From: Typhlomys cinereus
Lineage: Eukaryota; Chordata; Mammalia; Rodentia; Platacanthomyidae
Length of the DNA stretch: 64,000 nt
Reading direction: 5' to 3'
Assembly: GCA_023101885.1 (NCBI GenBank)
Contig: JALPQD010000513.1
Span: 930,001 to 994,000 of the forward strand
In this document: one piece after another, positions 23,096 through 41,060 of the stretch
Position numbering within the stretch: the first letter of the stretch is position 1
Layout: every line of letters starts with the position of its first letter
The notes under the pieces: generated by a model
Databases searched by the model: none
What the model saw: the letters and a program-made list of their open reading frames with translations, nothing else
What the model was told of the DNA's origin: nothing
Program-made: the position numbers and the translations under genes

Positions 23096-23454
23096 AGGTT
23101 TTATTGAAAACCTAGGATACAAAGGAAGGAAGGAAAAGTATTAGAACTTGCTGAGATCATGTGATCCACAGCCTCCCAAGCTGCTGAGACGTCAAAGGAG
23201 ATTGGCACTCGGCTCTTTCCCCCTGGTCCTCCAGGGACAGGGGAGGAAGTGGGGACACGAGTCCAGCAGGCTGATTGGTCCGGCTCACGCTTTTTTGCCA
23301 CCCCCCTGCTCTGCCTTGGATCTGATTCCTCGGCCCATGGGACCCTCAATGCTCCTGCTTCCTGGCTGCCTCCCTCTCACCCTCCCACACTCCGGGTGCC
23401 ACATGCAGCCAGGGCAAACTGTCTTAAACTCACACGAGGTTGCTATTAAGACTG

Positions 23455-23555
23455 ACTTGCCAGGTAAAGGCACTTTCTGCCAAGCTGGATAACCTGAGTT
23501 CAGTCCTCTAAATTCACATGGTAGAAAGTTGTCCTCTGACCTCCATAATGTTACA
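23455..23555 (+). repeat. Short B2-like SINE
   Basis: ggtaaaggcactttctgcca, cctgagttcagtcctctaaa and cacatggtagaaagttgtcctc. Its tail leads directly into the CA array. Confidence 0.65.
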
Positions 23556-23574
23556 ACACACACACACACACACA

Positions 23575-23621
<47 letters not shown>
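23555..23621. repeat. CA microsatellite
   Basis: About 33 CA units with one T interruption (acatacac), followed by an A-rich stretch. Confidence 0.95.
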
Positions 23622-23622
<1 letters not shown>

Positions 23623-23721
23623 ATAAAAAAAAATGTAAAAAAAAAAACCCCAAGTATAACTGGGTGTGCTGGCATTTGCCTCTAATTCCAGCACTCAGAT
23701 CTCTGTGTTTATTTTTTTAAC

Positions 23722-23723
<2 letters not shown>

Positions 23724-23768
<45 letters not shown>
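23724..23768. repeat. TG microsatellite
   Basis: About 22 TG units at the 3' end of a reverse SINE, 100 bp from the CA array at 23555-23621 and in the opposite sense. Confidence 0.95.
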
Positions 23769-23770
<2 letters not shown>

Positions 23771-23968
23771 GCCTCTGTGGAGGACCAAGGGTGACTTTGG
23801 GAATCATCCTGAATTGCTTCTATCTCCTTTTTGCTTCCCTCTGGGATTTCCCAGGCTCCACCCACCAGGGCCAGAAGTGTAGTTTTTTATGTGGAACCTG
23901 GGATTTGAAATCAGGACCTACTGCTTTTGAGGCAGAGACTTAACCTTTGAGCCATCTCTCAAGTCCAG
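23769..23968 (-). repeat. Long B2-superfamily SINE
   Basis: ctctgtggaggaccaagggtg, tgctt with the ctggga tttcccaggct block, and a head ending tttgagccatctctcaagtcc. Its tail is the TG array to the left. Confidence 0.88.
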
Positions 23969-24057
23969 ATCTCTCTGTTTAAAGCCATCCCGGTTCATGT
24001 AGTAAATTTAGACAAGCTAGGGTTATGTAGCAAGATGCTGCCTAAAAACTGAAAGCT

Positions 24058-24152
24058 GGGGGTTGGGGATTTAGCTCAGTGGTAGAGCGCTTGCCTAGCA
24101 AGCGCGAGGCCTGGGTTCGGTCCCCAGCACCGGAAAAAAAAAAAAAAAAAAC
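24058..24152 (+). repeat. ID element (well preserved)
   Basis: ggggttggggatttagctca, gtggtagagcgcttgcctag and ggttcggtccccagcacc, followed by an A-rich tail. Intact-looking A box (tagctcagtgg) and B box (ggttcggtcc). Typical rodent ID SINE derived from an alanine tRNA/BC1-type source. Confidence 0.93.
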
Positions 24153-24280
24153 AAAACATAAAATTACAAAAAGACCAAAAAAAAAACAAGGGAAAAAACT
24201 GAAAGCTAGAACTATCATAAAATCACTATATTCATATATGTAACATTAAATAAAAAATAATTTTAAAAATTAAAAAAATA

Positions 24281-24498
24281 GGGCTGGAGAGATGGCTGGT
24301 AAGCAAAAGGTATTGAGTTCGGATCTCAAGTCCTACAAAAAATGCCAGGTAGAAATGGCCAGGCCTGCATGTCTGTTCCTGGTGGGTGGAGCCTGGGAAA
24401 TCCCAGAGTGAAGCAAGGAGGAGGTAGAAGCAATCCAGGATGATTCCTAAAGTATACCCTTGGTCCTCCACAGGGACAAACACACACACACACTAATT
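24281..24498 (+). repeat. Long B2-superfamily SINE
   Basis: gggctggagagatggctggt head, gagttcggatctcaagtcc, agcctgggaaatcccagagtg, gtagaagcaatccaggatg, and ctccacagggac followed by a short CA run. The head lacks about 10 nt around the A box. Confidence 0.9.
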
Positions 24499-24522
24499 TT
24501 TTTTAAAAAAAAGTCAAGTTTA

Positions 24523-24661
24523 GGGCTGAGCATGCTGAGACACACCCATAATTCCAGAATTTGGGAGGCTAGGTTAAGGGAAGTACAAACTGAAGGCTAA
24601 TCCGGTTTGAGTATCAAGCTCTAGGCCAGCCTAGGATGCATGAGAATCTATCTCAATAAAA
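24523..24661 (+). repeat. B1-like SINE
   Basis: gggctgagcatgctgagaca, aattccagaatttgggaggc and ccagcctaggatgcatgaga, with an A-rich end. Confidence 0.65.
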
Positions 24662-24870
24662 CAGCTCAGTCCAGCGGCAAGGCTGGAATCCCAACTACTA
24701 AGGATGCTAAGCAGGAGAAGCTGAAATTCAAGGCCAATTCTGGACTACAGAGTAAATTCAAGACTAGTTTGGATAATCACATGAGACCTCATCTCAAAAA
24801 TAAAGCTAGTGGAGTGTTTGCCCAGCATGCAAGAAGCCTCGGGTTTGATTCCTAGTGCTACAAAAATAAT
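24661..24870 (+). repeat. B1+ID dimeric SINE
   Basis: The left part is B1-like (aaggctggaatcccaactac, ctggactacagagtaa, gagacctcatctcaaaaataaa). It is fused directly to an ID-like right part (ctagtggagtgtttgcccag, gggtttgattcctagtgct) with an A-rich tail. Confidence 0.65.
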
Positions 24871-25626
24871 AAAAATAAAACAAAGCTCGGATGCGCGTCC
24901 TCTTCCTGCTCACGACCATCATCAACTTCCATCTGATGCAGGACGAAAGGCAGACCCCCCCCCAACTCGGGGTTCAGCAGCCTCAGGCTCCCTCCCATCA
25001 CCTCAGCACTGCAACCTCAGGTCCTGAGCATGCCCAGCTCACTTCCGCCCTCTGGCCTTGACACTGCCTGCTCTCTACAATGTTCTTCCCACAGGGCAGA
25101 ATGTCCCCTCTCCGGAGTCTTCATCCCCCACATCTACCTGCTCTTCAGAGACATCTGCTTCATCACACTCATTACAAACACATGTAAATTCAATCAGTAA
25201 CCATGTCTCTGTAGTCACATGTCAAGTGTGTGGGGGGGGGAGGTGTTGGGCTTTATTAATTGGGGGTGACCATGAGTTAGTATTTAGAGGGTTTGAGCCG
25301 TGTCTACATCCTGTACAATACAAGTGAGAAATGTGCCATAATTATCAGACTGAGAATCAACTTTATACATAAACAAGAATTTGAACCTACACATTGTACA
25401 TGACTTGTCTGGGAATCTACCTTTTGTGCAAAGTGGGGGAAATCTGTACTTTATGTTGTTCATAACTTTACCCATAGTCCTTCACTTCACATGTCGCCCC
25501 ACCACCATATTCTGGCACGCAGCTGTCCCCTTCCCAGCCATGGACCCCTGAATGAATGGACATCACTTTTGATTTCTTTTGTATTTTAGGACAAAGAAAA
25601 GATACACGTTAACTGGATGTGAAAAA

Positions 25627-25685
25627 GGTGGTACATTACCTCTGCTAATGGTACATTACCTCTGGTAATGGTACATTACCATTGC
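25627..25685 (+). repeat. Short tandem repeat, about 20-nt unit, 3 copies
   Basis: ggtacattacctctgctaat repeats about three times with small changes. Because the unit holds both ggtaat and attacc, neighbouring units can pair as inverted repeats. Confidence 0.8.
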
Positions 25686-27320
25686 CAGAGCATAAAGAGC
25701 GGGTGGCTTTAGGTCTCACCAGAATCTTAAAGAGAACTGCTCTGCGGAATTCTGTCCCAACACGAGTTCTTTCAAACTCAAATCCAAAGCCCGCCACTCA
25801 TACCCATTACCCCACCGGCAACCAACCACCCCAGCCTCATCTCCCTCTCTGTCAAATGGAAGTCACTTTGCAACTGCCTAGGGAATGCCAGGGGACCCCG
25901 GCACTGCACAGCTGCCGCTATTGTCTAACTGAGCAAACTCGCCCCAGGATCTCCTTTCTAGCCACTGTCCTGGCTGCTGGAAGTACAGGGACCCCAGAAA
26001 ACCTAACAGGCTCCAGGAGCCCCTGAGTATCTATTCAAGCCCTGCTCCTATAGAGGGGAGCTGCTCCTGTGGTGAGGGGGGTAGGGAGTCCTGTGAAGCA
26101 GAGCAGCCAGAACCAGCCCCAGAAGAACTGAGCAGACTCCCGCTGGGTGAGCCAGAGCCCCTCCCAACTGCCCCACTCCACCCCACGGACTATCAAGATC
26201 TCTTTCCTGTTTCCTCTTGCAGGCATGCTGTGCCTTCCAAGGTGACAGATCCTTGGGCTGACAGGCAGATGGGATGACAGACATGGGCCAGCCAGAGGGC
26301 AGGTCGCAGAGAGGTCCCCAGCAGACAGGCAGGACACAAGCAAGTAACAGACATGCCGAAAGATCTGGGCTGCAGGAGGGAACCAGGTAAGACCTCTGGA
26401 CAGGCTGGGGGGTAGGGAGGGGGGCTGGGAGAGGTAGGGAAAAAAGCAGATAGGCAAGGTCCATGAGGATAGGGAGGTCCTGTGGACCGTCTCAGCCAAA
26501 GCCGTCAGCCACCCTCCCCCAGGGCTTCAGAAACGGCCTTCTTAGGGCAACCTCATAGCTTCTCATGCACGGCCTGGCCGGAGAAGGTAGCACTCTGGGT
26601 GCCCTGGTCCCCCTCTGTAGAGACTGACAGCCCTCTCAACACCCGCCTTGCTTCCACACACAGCTGCCTGATTCCCAGGGCCAAGTCCCATCTGACCCAC
26701 CCAGACCCACATACAGACACACGCAGGCCCGCAGGCAGGCAAGAGGTCCATAGGCAAGCAGTGTGGCCCACTCACCAGAAAATCCCAAACCTCCCCTCGC
26801 ACGCATGCTAAGAAGCGTGCACGAGGACTCGTGAGTCACGGATACGTGCCACACAAAGGGAGTCACACACCTCTCCAACACGCTGTTAGACACACACCAG
26901 TACAGTTAGTTCATAAGCTCAGTATGCGTCCAATCGCCAGCACACACGTGCCTTGAAGCACCTAAGGAAGAAAAGCCCAAGGGCCCCATTGACAGGACTG
27001 ACAATGAAGTGCTGCCAAGCCAGGGTTTGGATTCTGACCCCATCTTTATCTCTCAGGCTGACATAACTCGAACGGTTCCTTGCCCTGTCTGGTTTTCTTC
27101 CCCTCTCCTTGAGGGGTCTTTCCTTCAGAGATTCTGCCCCTCAATGTCAGTATTCAATACTGTCTTTAAACAGATTCCCTTATCTTCCTGGGTAACCCAC
27201 CTATTACCAGGATACTAAGCAATTTTGTTTCCTGGTCGGAAATTGTATTTGGCAGCTAGGGCTCTATCTGCTTCTCTGATATTTCCTTGGGTATCTAGTG
27301 GACATCTAATGTATCTAAAA

Positions 27321-27324
<4 letters not shown>

Positions 27325-27362
<38 letters not shown>
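27325..27362. repeat. TG microsatellite
   Basis: About 18 GT units marking the tail of the reverse SINE that follows. Confidence 0.93.
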
Positions 27363-27364
<2 letters not shown>

Positions 27365-27602
27365 CAGAAAGCACTTGAGTGTGTGTGTGTGCCTGTGAAG
27401 GCCCAAGAGTGGTACTGGGGATTAGCCTGGATTGCTCTTCCTCCTTACCGCTTTGCTCTGGGGTCTCCCAGGCTCCACCTTCCAAGGGCAGAACTGCAGA
27501 CTACCATCATTTTGCCCATTTTTATGTGGGCTCTTGGGATTGGAACTCAGGTGCTTTTGTTTATGAGGCAAAGGCCCTGAGCCCTGAGCCATCTTCCCAA
27601 CC
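27363..27602 (-). repeat. Long B2-superfamily SINE
   Basis: gcctgtgaaggcccaagagtg, ctggattgctcttcctcc, tctcccaggctccacc and a head ending ctgagccatcttcccaacc. More diverged than most copies. Confidence 0.82.
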
Positions 27603-28984
27603 TTCAAGGTTAAATTCCTCTCTTGCTCATGTCTACCTATGCACAGGGACTCCTTTCGAAACACCACCTAGATAGGACATGTCTCTCCTCTTCCTGTCAC
27701 CCTCAAGTCTGGGCCGCTGCTTGCTTGAATGCTGACCAGCCTGTTCTTTGATCTCTGTTTCCATTCTTGCCATGTTGTGGACCATCCCACCCTGAGCCGT
27801 CACACACGGGTGTTTTAGAGCGGGACATGACATGCTCCCACTTAAAACTCCAGAGGGGCCTCACCACACTTACACACTCAGGGTCCTTAGTAGTATGTAC
27901 ACGTTTAGCAACGTGCCCATCGTTTACATCCCCCCATGTCCATGCATCACCCACGCTGCCCGTCCGCCCCTGCCAGCCAGGCACTCCAAATATGCTCTTA
28001 TCCCAGTCCTCGCCACTCCTCCAGATCATAGCCCGCCCGCTCCTGCCTCGGGACTCTGTTCTCACCCCCATTATATTACAGGATTCCATCACCTCCTGAG
28101 TGCCTCACATACCCTGGGGTACCTGTCCACTGAGAGTCAGGGGTTATGGTCTTCTCTTTAAACGTCCAGTCCTAGGAAGGGCAGGCATCTGCTGACTGGG
28201 GGCTGTACCACCCCACACAAATACTCCAGCAGCCTTCTACACAAATAGCTACACAGATGTGGGCAGAAAAGCCTCCACATGCTCACAAAGCAGACCAGAC
28301 AGACACCCAGGTGGGAGTCAGCGGGTCCTTTCCCGATCTCTTTCTGCCCTCTGCATGAACCCAGGCAGGCTGGGGGGAAGAGGGGTCGTCGATCTGAACA
28401 GGGAGGGGGGGGTCACTGGCCTTCAGGCTTCAGGCACAGCCTTCAGCTATGTCTGCAATTTCCTCTCCCCCTTCCTTCCCTCCTCCTCCTTCTCCTCCTC
28501 CCCGAGGCTCCCGCCAAGAAGACCTTCCCCTCACCCCAGCTTCAGCAAAGAAAGGGGAAACCTAAGAAGGGGGTGGAAGCTAAATAGAAGAGCCCAGCTG
28601 TGCCTGCAGGTCGCGCAGCACAACGCTGCACGAGCCCTGAGCCCAGGTGGAAATCCACGTGTGAGTCTGGGCAGGTCCAGCCGGCGGGAAGCAGCCAGCA
28701 CTGGTAGAGGCCCCATGCTGGGGTCCGCAGCCTGCAGGGGGCCCCAGCACGCTGAGCCCAACAATCATTAACCCTGGGGAGCAGAGCAGAGCAGGCCAGC
28801 TGGACACACTCAGCTGGCCCCTGGGAGGGCGCAGGGGAGGAGGGGCTGAGAAAGCCTCTCTCTAGGGAAAGTCAGAGCACCGATGAGGATATGGGGGTGA
28901 TGTCTCCCCCCTCTACGAGGGGGTGACGAGGGGTGGACGAGGGAGCTTGCACCGGGGGACCAGAGTCGCCAGGCACAGAGAAGC

Positions 28985-29145
28985 GGTTTAGAGCTTGCGC
29001 TTCAGGGTCAGATGACTGTGCTTTCAGATCCGCGGCGTGTGGAAGTTACTCAAAGTCCCTGACTCGGTTTACTTCATCTGCTAAATGGGGGCTAATGACA
29101 GCCACGTCCTCGGGTTGTTAGGATTAAATGAGGGAAGTTATAGGC
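28985..29145 (+). repeat. MIR SINE, nearly complete
   Basis: ggtttagagcttgcgcttca, tttcagatccgcggcg, gaagttactcaaagtccctg, atctgctaaatgggggctaa and gttgttaggattaaatgag follow the MIR consensus from end to end. It sits immediately upstream of the EVA1B GC-rich promoter region. Confidence 0.8.
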
Positions 29146-29169
29146 TCGACCGCAGCCCCGCATCTAGGC

Positions 29170-29530
29170 TTTAGGGTCTGTCAATAACTTCGCGGGGGCA
29201 GCCCCCGCCAGCGGCCTCCCCGGCGGCTTCCTGTGGGGGAGCAGCGGCAGCCCCCCTCTCCCCTGCCTCCTCCCGCTCTTCCTCCGGCCTCCCCCGCCCA
29301 CTGCCCCGCCCCGCCCCGCCCCTCCTCTTTCCTCCGAGGAAACTTTCCGCCCGCTGGTCCATCGCCCCGTGTCCGGCGGTGCCGCTGCTTTGGGGAGCGG
29401 CAGAGCGGGACAGACGCCGGACGGGGCGGGCGCGGCACGGTCAGGTCCCGGGTGTATGCAGCCGTCTAGACGGACACCGGACCCACCAGGGTCGGGCAGC
29501 CGGGAAGCAGGGCGCTGACGGGTGAGCGAG
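29170..29530 (+). promoter_or_regulatory. EVA1B: EVA1B GC-rich promoter and likely non-coding first exon
   Basis: Abrupt rise in G+C and CpG content. GC-box tracts (ccccgccccgccccgcccc) lie at about 29303-29323. No TATA box is obvious. A plausible 5' non-coding exon ends at 29521 before the donor gtgagc. The CpG-rich zone extends to about 30000. The exact TSS cannot be set from sequence alone. Confidence 0.65.
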
Positions 29531-29872
29531 CCGGGCCTCTGGGCCCCGCGGGCAGGCGGGATGCGGTTGGGAGGCGGCCTCTCTTTCCCGGGGCTCTCCC
29601 CGACCCGCGCTCAGGCCTCACTTTGGGACCCCCGAGGGGGCGGAGCCTCTGGGGCCGGCTCCGCTGCTCTGGGGATTGGAGGGGCGTCCCTCCGCGGAGG
29701 AAGGATTCCCCCAAACAGGGCCCAGGTCCGCAACAAAGTGAGGGGAACCACTGTCTCCAGGGTGGAAGCCGAGGCCGCCCCTCCGGGAGCGCGGCGGCCC
29801 GGGGAGGAGCGCGCGCGCCGGAGCCCGCACCAGGCTGGGAAAAGGACCAGAGCTGGCTGGCCTCGCAGCAGC

Positions 29873-29939
29873 ATGGATGCCCCGCGAAGGGACATGGAGC
29901 TGCTCAGCAACAGTTTGGCGGCCTACGCACACATTCGCG
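29873..29939 (+). CDS. EVA1B: EVA1B coding exon 1
   Basis: ATG at 29873 in the context cagcagcATGG. Donor gtgagg follows CACATTCGCG. Encodes the cytoplasm- or lumen-exposed N-terminal 22 residues. Its acceptor, if the 5'UTR is spliced, is uncertain: candidates are the AGs near 29716 and 29760. Confidence 0.93.
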
Positions 29940-30583
29940 GTGAGGGCAGGGCCTGGGGGGGGGCACGGACCGCTCCCCACCTTTATAACCCACCCCCAGG
30001 TCCCGCACTCACTGCTCTGTGCCCAGATGCGGGTCCCCTGTGGTTGCTTTCGGTCCTCATCCGAAACCTAGAACCCGGCATGTCCACGGGATGTGGCGAC
30101 TCCGCCGTCGGGGCCGGCCCGTGACTTCTGACTTGTCTCACCCCAGCCAACCCAGAAAGCTTCGGCTTGTACTTCGTGCTGGGCGTCTGCTTCGGCCTGC
30201 TGCTGACCCTGTGCCTGCTGGTCATCAGCATCTCCTGTGCGCCGCGCTCGCGGCCCCGGGGTTCTGCCCCGCGCCGGGATCCTCGGAGCAGTGCTCTAGA
30301 ACCCGAGGATGACGACGACGACGATGACGACGACGACACGGTGACGAGGCTGGGTCCAGACGACACCCTGCCAGGCCCGGAGTTGTCCACGGAGCCTGAC
30401 GGGCCCTTGAATGTCAACGTCTTCACGTCAGCGGAGGAGCTGGAACGGGCACAGCGGCTAGAGGAGCGCGAACGCATCCTGCGGGAGATCTGGCGCACCG
30501 GGCAGCCAGACCTGCTGGGCACTGGCACTCTGGGGCCGGGTCCTACGTCCACGGGCACACTGGGTCGCATGCACTATTACTGA
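29873..30583 (+). CDS. EVA1B: EVA1B (FAM176B), small single-pass membrane protein, 2 coding exons
   Basis: Spliced product of 167 residues from 29873-29939 and 30147-30583 (504 nt, in phase). The N-terminus is MDAPRRDMELLSNSLAAYAH. A single hydrophobic span covers about residues 29-53 (GLYFVLGVCFGLLLTLCLLV and on). A basic stretch with several Arg follows, then a pure Asp run (77-86), a middle region containing FTSAEELERAQRLEERERIL, and a C-terminus ending GRMHYY. This matches the vertebrate EVA1B/FAM176B family, relatives of EVA1A/TMEM166 and nematode EVA-1. The molecular function is poorly known; EVA1A is linked to autophagy, which should not simply be transferred. As recalled, the human protein is 165 residues with a mixed Asp/Glu run, so the two extra residues fit expansion of that run. 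It lies on the same strand as STK40 and converges with SH3D21. Confidence 0.96.
29940..30146 (+). other. EVA1B: EVA1B intron
   Basis: 207-nt GT-AG intron with acceptor tctcaccccag. No repeats. Confidence 0.9.
30147..30583 (+). CDS. EVA1B: EVA1B coding exon 2
   Basis: Carries the membrane span, the Asp-10 tract coded by GAC/GAT triplets (about 30309-30338), and the conserved amphipathic ERAQRLEERERILREIW segment. Ends at TGA 30581-30583. Confidence 0.96.
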
Positions 30584-31105
30584 CCGCAAGGGATGTGGAA
30601 CTGAACTTAGAATTGGTCCCAGGATTTCTGAACTGCCTTTGCCTGCAATGTCCCTGGTGCTATTGGGCATTGATCGCCACCTTCTAAGAATTTGCCCTTC
30701 TTGGGGATGTCGAGGGTGGGAAGATGATGCCAGATTCTCCACCTTCTTGCCTCTCCTGACGATGACCAATGAAAGCTAGTCTCAGCGACTTCGTCTCTCT
30801 CTCTAACAGTTGCCGTCCTCGGTCCCCAGCCCCCGTCCATTCCGGGAGTCCAGGGCTGACTTCACTGTCACCCTCCTATCTTCAATGCTTGTTGCACAGA
30901 CGGGTGGATCAGACCAAAGCCTGTGCTTCTTACACACTACGCAGGTATCAAGTGCTTTTCTCCCAAATGTATTTCTGATTGGCAAACATCTGGGCATATA
31001 TCGCTCTGTCCCCAAAGCCGGGTCTTCACTGCAAACATACACCCCCAGGGTCCTGAGCTCTGACCTTCACACTGTGGTTCTATTAAATCTAGTGAAACTA
31101 TAGGA
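30584..31105 (+). other. EVA1B: EVA1B 3'UTR
   Basis: About 0.5 kb up to the ATTAAA signal at 31082-31087. No repeat is evident. The end is inferred from the hexamer. Confidence 0.65.
31082..31087 (+). terminator. EVA1B: EVA1B polyadenylation signal (ATTAAA)
   Basis: Common variant hexamer in gttctattaaatctagtg, about 500 nt after the stop. GT-rich sequence follows at about 31120-31145. Confidence 0.65.
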
Positions 31106-31500
31106 TCCTGAGCAAGGCCGTGGAGGTCGTGTTTGGGCTGCGGGTTGTTCCAAGCGAGTGGACAGAAGTTCTAAGCCGACCAGGAAGCCAGTTGGGAGGA
31201 GCCAAACACCAATGCTAGCTCCGCCCCTCTCTAGCACACAGCTGGGTTCCGGAATCCGGCCTGCCTAGGCTGGGGCCCCTCCTGCCTGGTCCTTTCCAGC
31301 AAAGGCTAGTGTCCGAAGGAGACACCCCCGCCCCCCCATCCGGTGGATAAAAATAGCCGAGCTTGCAGGCCTTGGGAATGGTAATGGAAGCCACATGTTG
31401 GCCAGATGTGCCTGGGAGAGACGACAGGAATGCAGAGGGTGGTGCGCTGGCCGTCCCCGCCCCCTACAGACCAGGCAGACTTGGAGAGTCCAGAAAGTTT

Positions 31501-31506
31501 TTTACT
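31501..31506 (-). terminator. SH3D21: Possible SH3D21 polyadenylation hexamer (AGTAAA variant)
   Basis: On the minus strand caaagtaaaaaac lies about 70 nt after the stop codon. No AATAAA or ATTAAA was found nearer. This would give a very short 3'UTR. Weak call; a more distal signal within EVA1B is possible. Confidence 0.35.
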
Positions 31507-31573
31507 TTGTGAAGTTTCTCAGTTTTCCCGGGCTCCCGGCTGGGCCGAGGTTCTTCGCCAACCTGCCTTCACC

Positions 31574-40150
<8,577 letters not shown>

Positions 40151-40204
40151 GGCGTCTGAGGGCCCTGGCGGCTGGGAACTGGCCCGTAGGACGGGCGGGC
40201 TGAG

Positions 40205-40231
40205 ATTGGACCCGGGGGGGGGGGGGGGGGA
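40205..40231. repeat. Homopolymer G run (plus strand)
   Basis: About 20 consecutive G 55-80 bp upstream of the SH3D21 start codon (C-rich on the coding strand). Prone to G-quadruplex formation and to sequencing or assembly length errors. Confidence 0.85.
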
Positions 40232-41060
40232 GGCGGGGCCGGGAGTCATAGGTCAGGCTCCAGGTGCCGGAAAGGGGTGGGGAAAAAGAGCAGCCTCGCC
40301 CAGCGGGTCAGGCCCCATTTGGAGATTAGACCTGCAGGGTCTCCGCCCCTCATTTACAAGTGATCAACTAAATTCTGTTCCAGGCAACTCTCCCCCTCAA
40401 TCTTGGCTAGAACCCTCTCTACCCCCCCATTTATACAACCTCCCTTAGGTCCAGCCCATTCTGGCACTGAAGGTTTTAGCTGCAGGGCAAGGTGGGGAGA
40501 GGTACATACCAGGGTGGGGCCCCCCAAGCAGGCCACCTTAAGATAAGCAGCCTCTCTAGTTCTTGCCAAGCTATTGCTGCTGCATTTCAAACCTCAAACC
40601 TTGACTTTCCTGCTAAGTATAACCGCCTCAACCTAAGATCCATTAAGGGTCTAAGTGGGCTTCAGAAAATTACTCCAGAGGCTCCTTAGGGTAAGGCAGA
40701 AGGGTCCCACTTGAAGGTTATTCTAGCGCAGAGCTGGCAAGTCTGAAGGTAAGGATCCACCTACCAACCAGCTCTTCCCGCTGGGTATACTGGGCAGAGC
40801 AGTTCACTGCAGTCCTTGACCCCCCCCCAGCCCAAGGCTTTGTTCAGGGCAGGGCAGTGGTGGCGGATGTGTGAGAACAGAATGCAGCAAAGCCTCGAAC
40901 AGGAGGGGAACTTCCCCAGTGAGCACAAGGCATCTGAGGGAGCAGAATGTGGGCACAGCTGCCACAGACAGACCTTTCAGGTTCCCCGGAAACTTCTGTG
41001 GGAAGTATCTACCACCCCCAAGGACACTTCACGGCGCACTGAGGACAATGAACACACCCA
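40232..41060. other. SH3D21-THRAP3 intergenic spacer
   Basis: About 0.8 kb between the SH3D21 5' flank and the THRAP3 3' end. No repeat or gene that I can support. Both genes are on the minus strand, so THRAP3 transcription must stop just upstream of the SH3D21 promoter. Confidence 0.6.

Larger units (their letters stand above)
22054..29170. other. STK40-EVA1B intergenic region
   Basis: 7.1 kb without a supported gene. 22054-22980 is GC-rich and carries nothing I recognise. 22980-24870 is a dense SINE and microsatellite cluster. About 25060-25150 looks like an old L2-type fragment. 25627-25685 is a small tandem repeat. 27325-27602 is a TG array plus a SINE. 27603-28980 is non-coding with no recognised element. 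28985-29145 is an MIR next to the EVA1B CpG-rich promoter. Human-type neighbours such as LSM10 are not expected on this side and were not seen. Confidence 0.75.

Noticed and set aside
24058..24135. Possible tRNA gene (intact A and B boxes)
   Set aside because: The sequence is that of an ID SINE with an A-rich tail, and the 3' part does not form an acceptor stem.
28259..28771. 170-codon plus-strand open frame upstream of EVA1B
   Set aside because: Arg/Ser/Pro-rich translation of GC-rich intergenic DNA. No start context or homology.
22054..29170. An extra gene between STK40 and EVA1B
   Set aside because: No exon with conserved coding content and matching splice sites could be assembled, and the known mammalian order has these two as neighbours.
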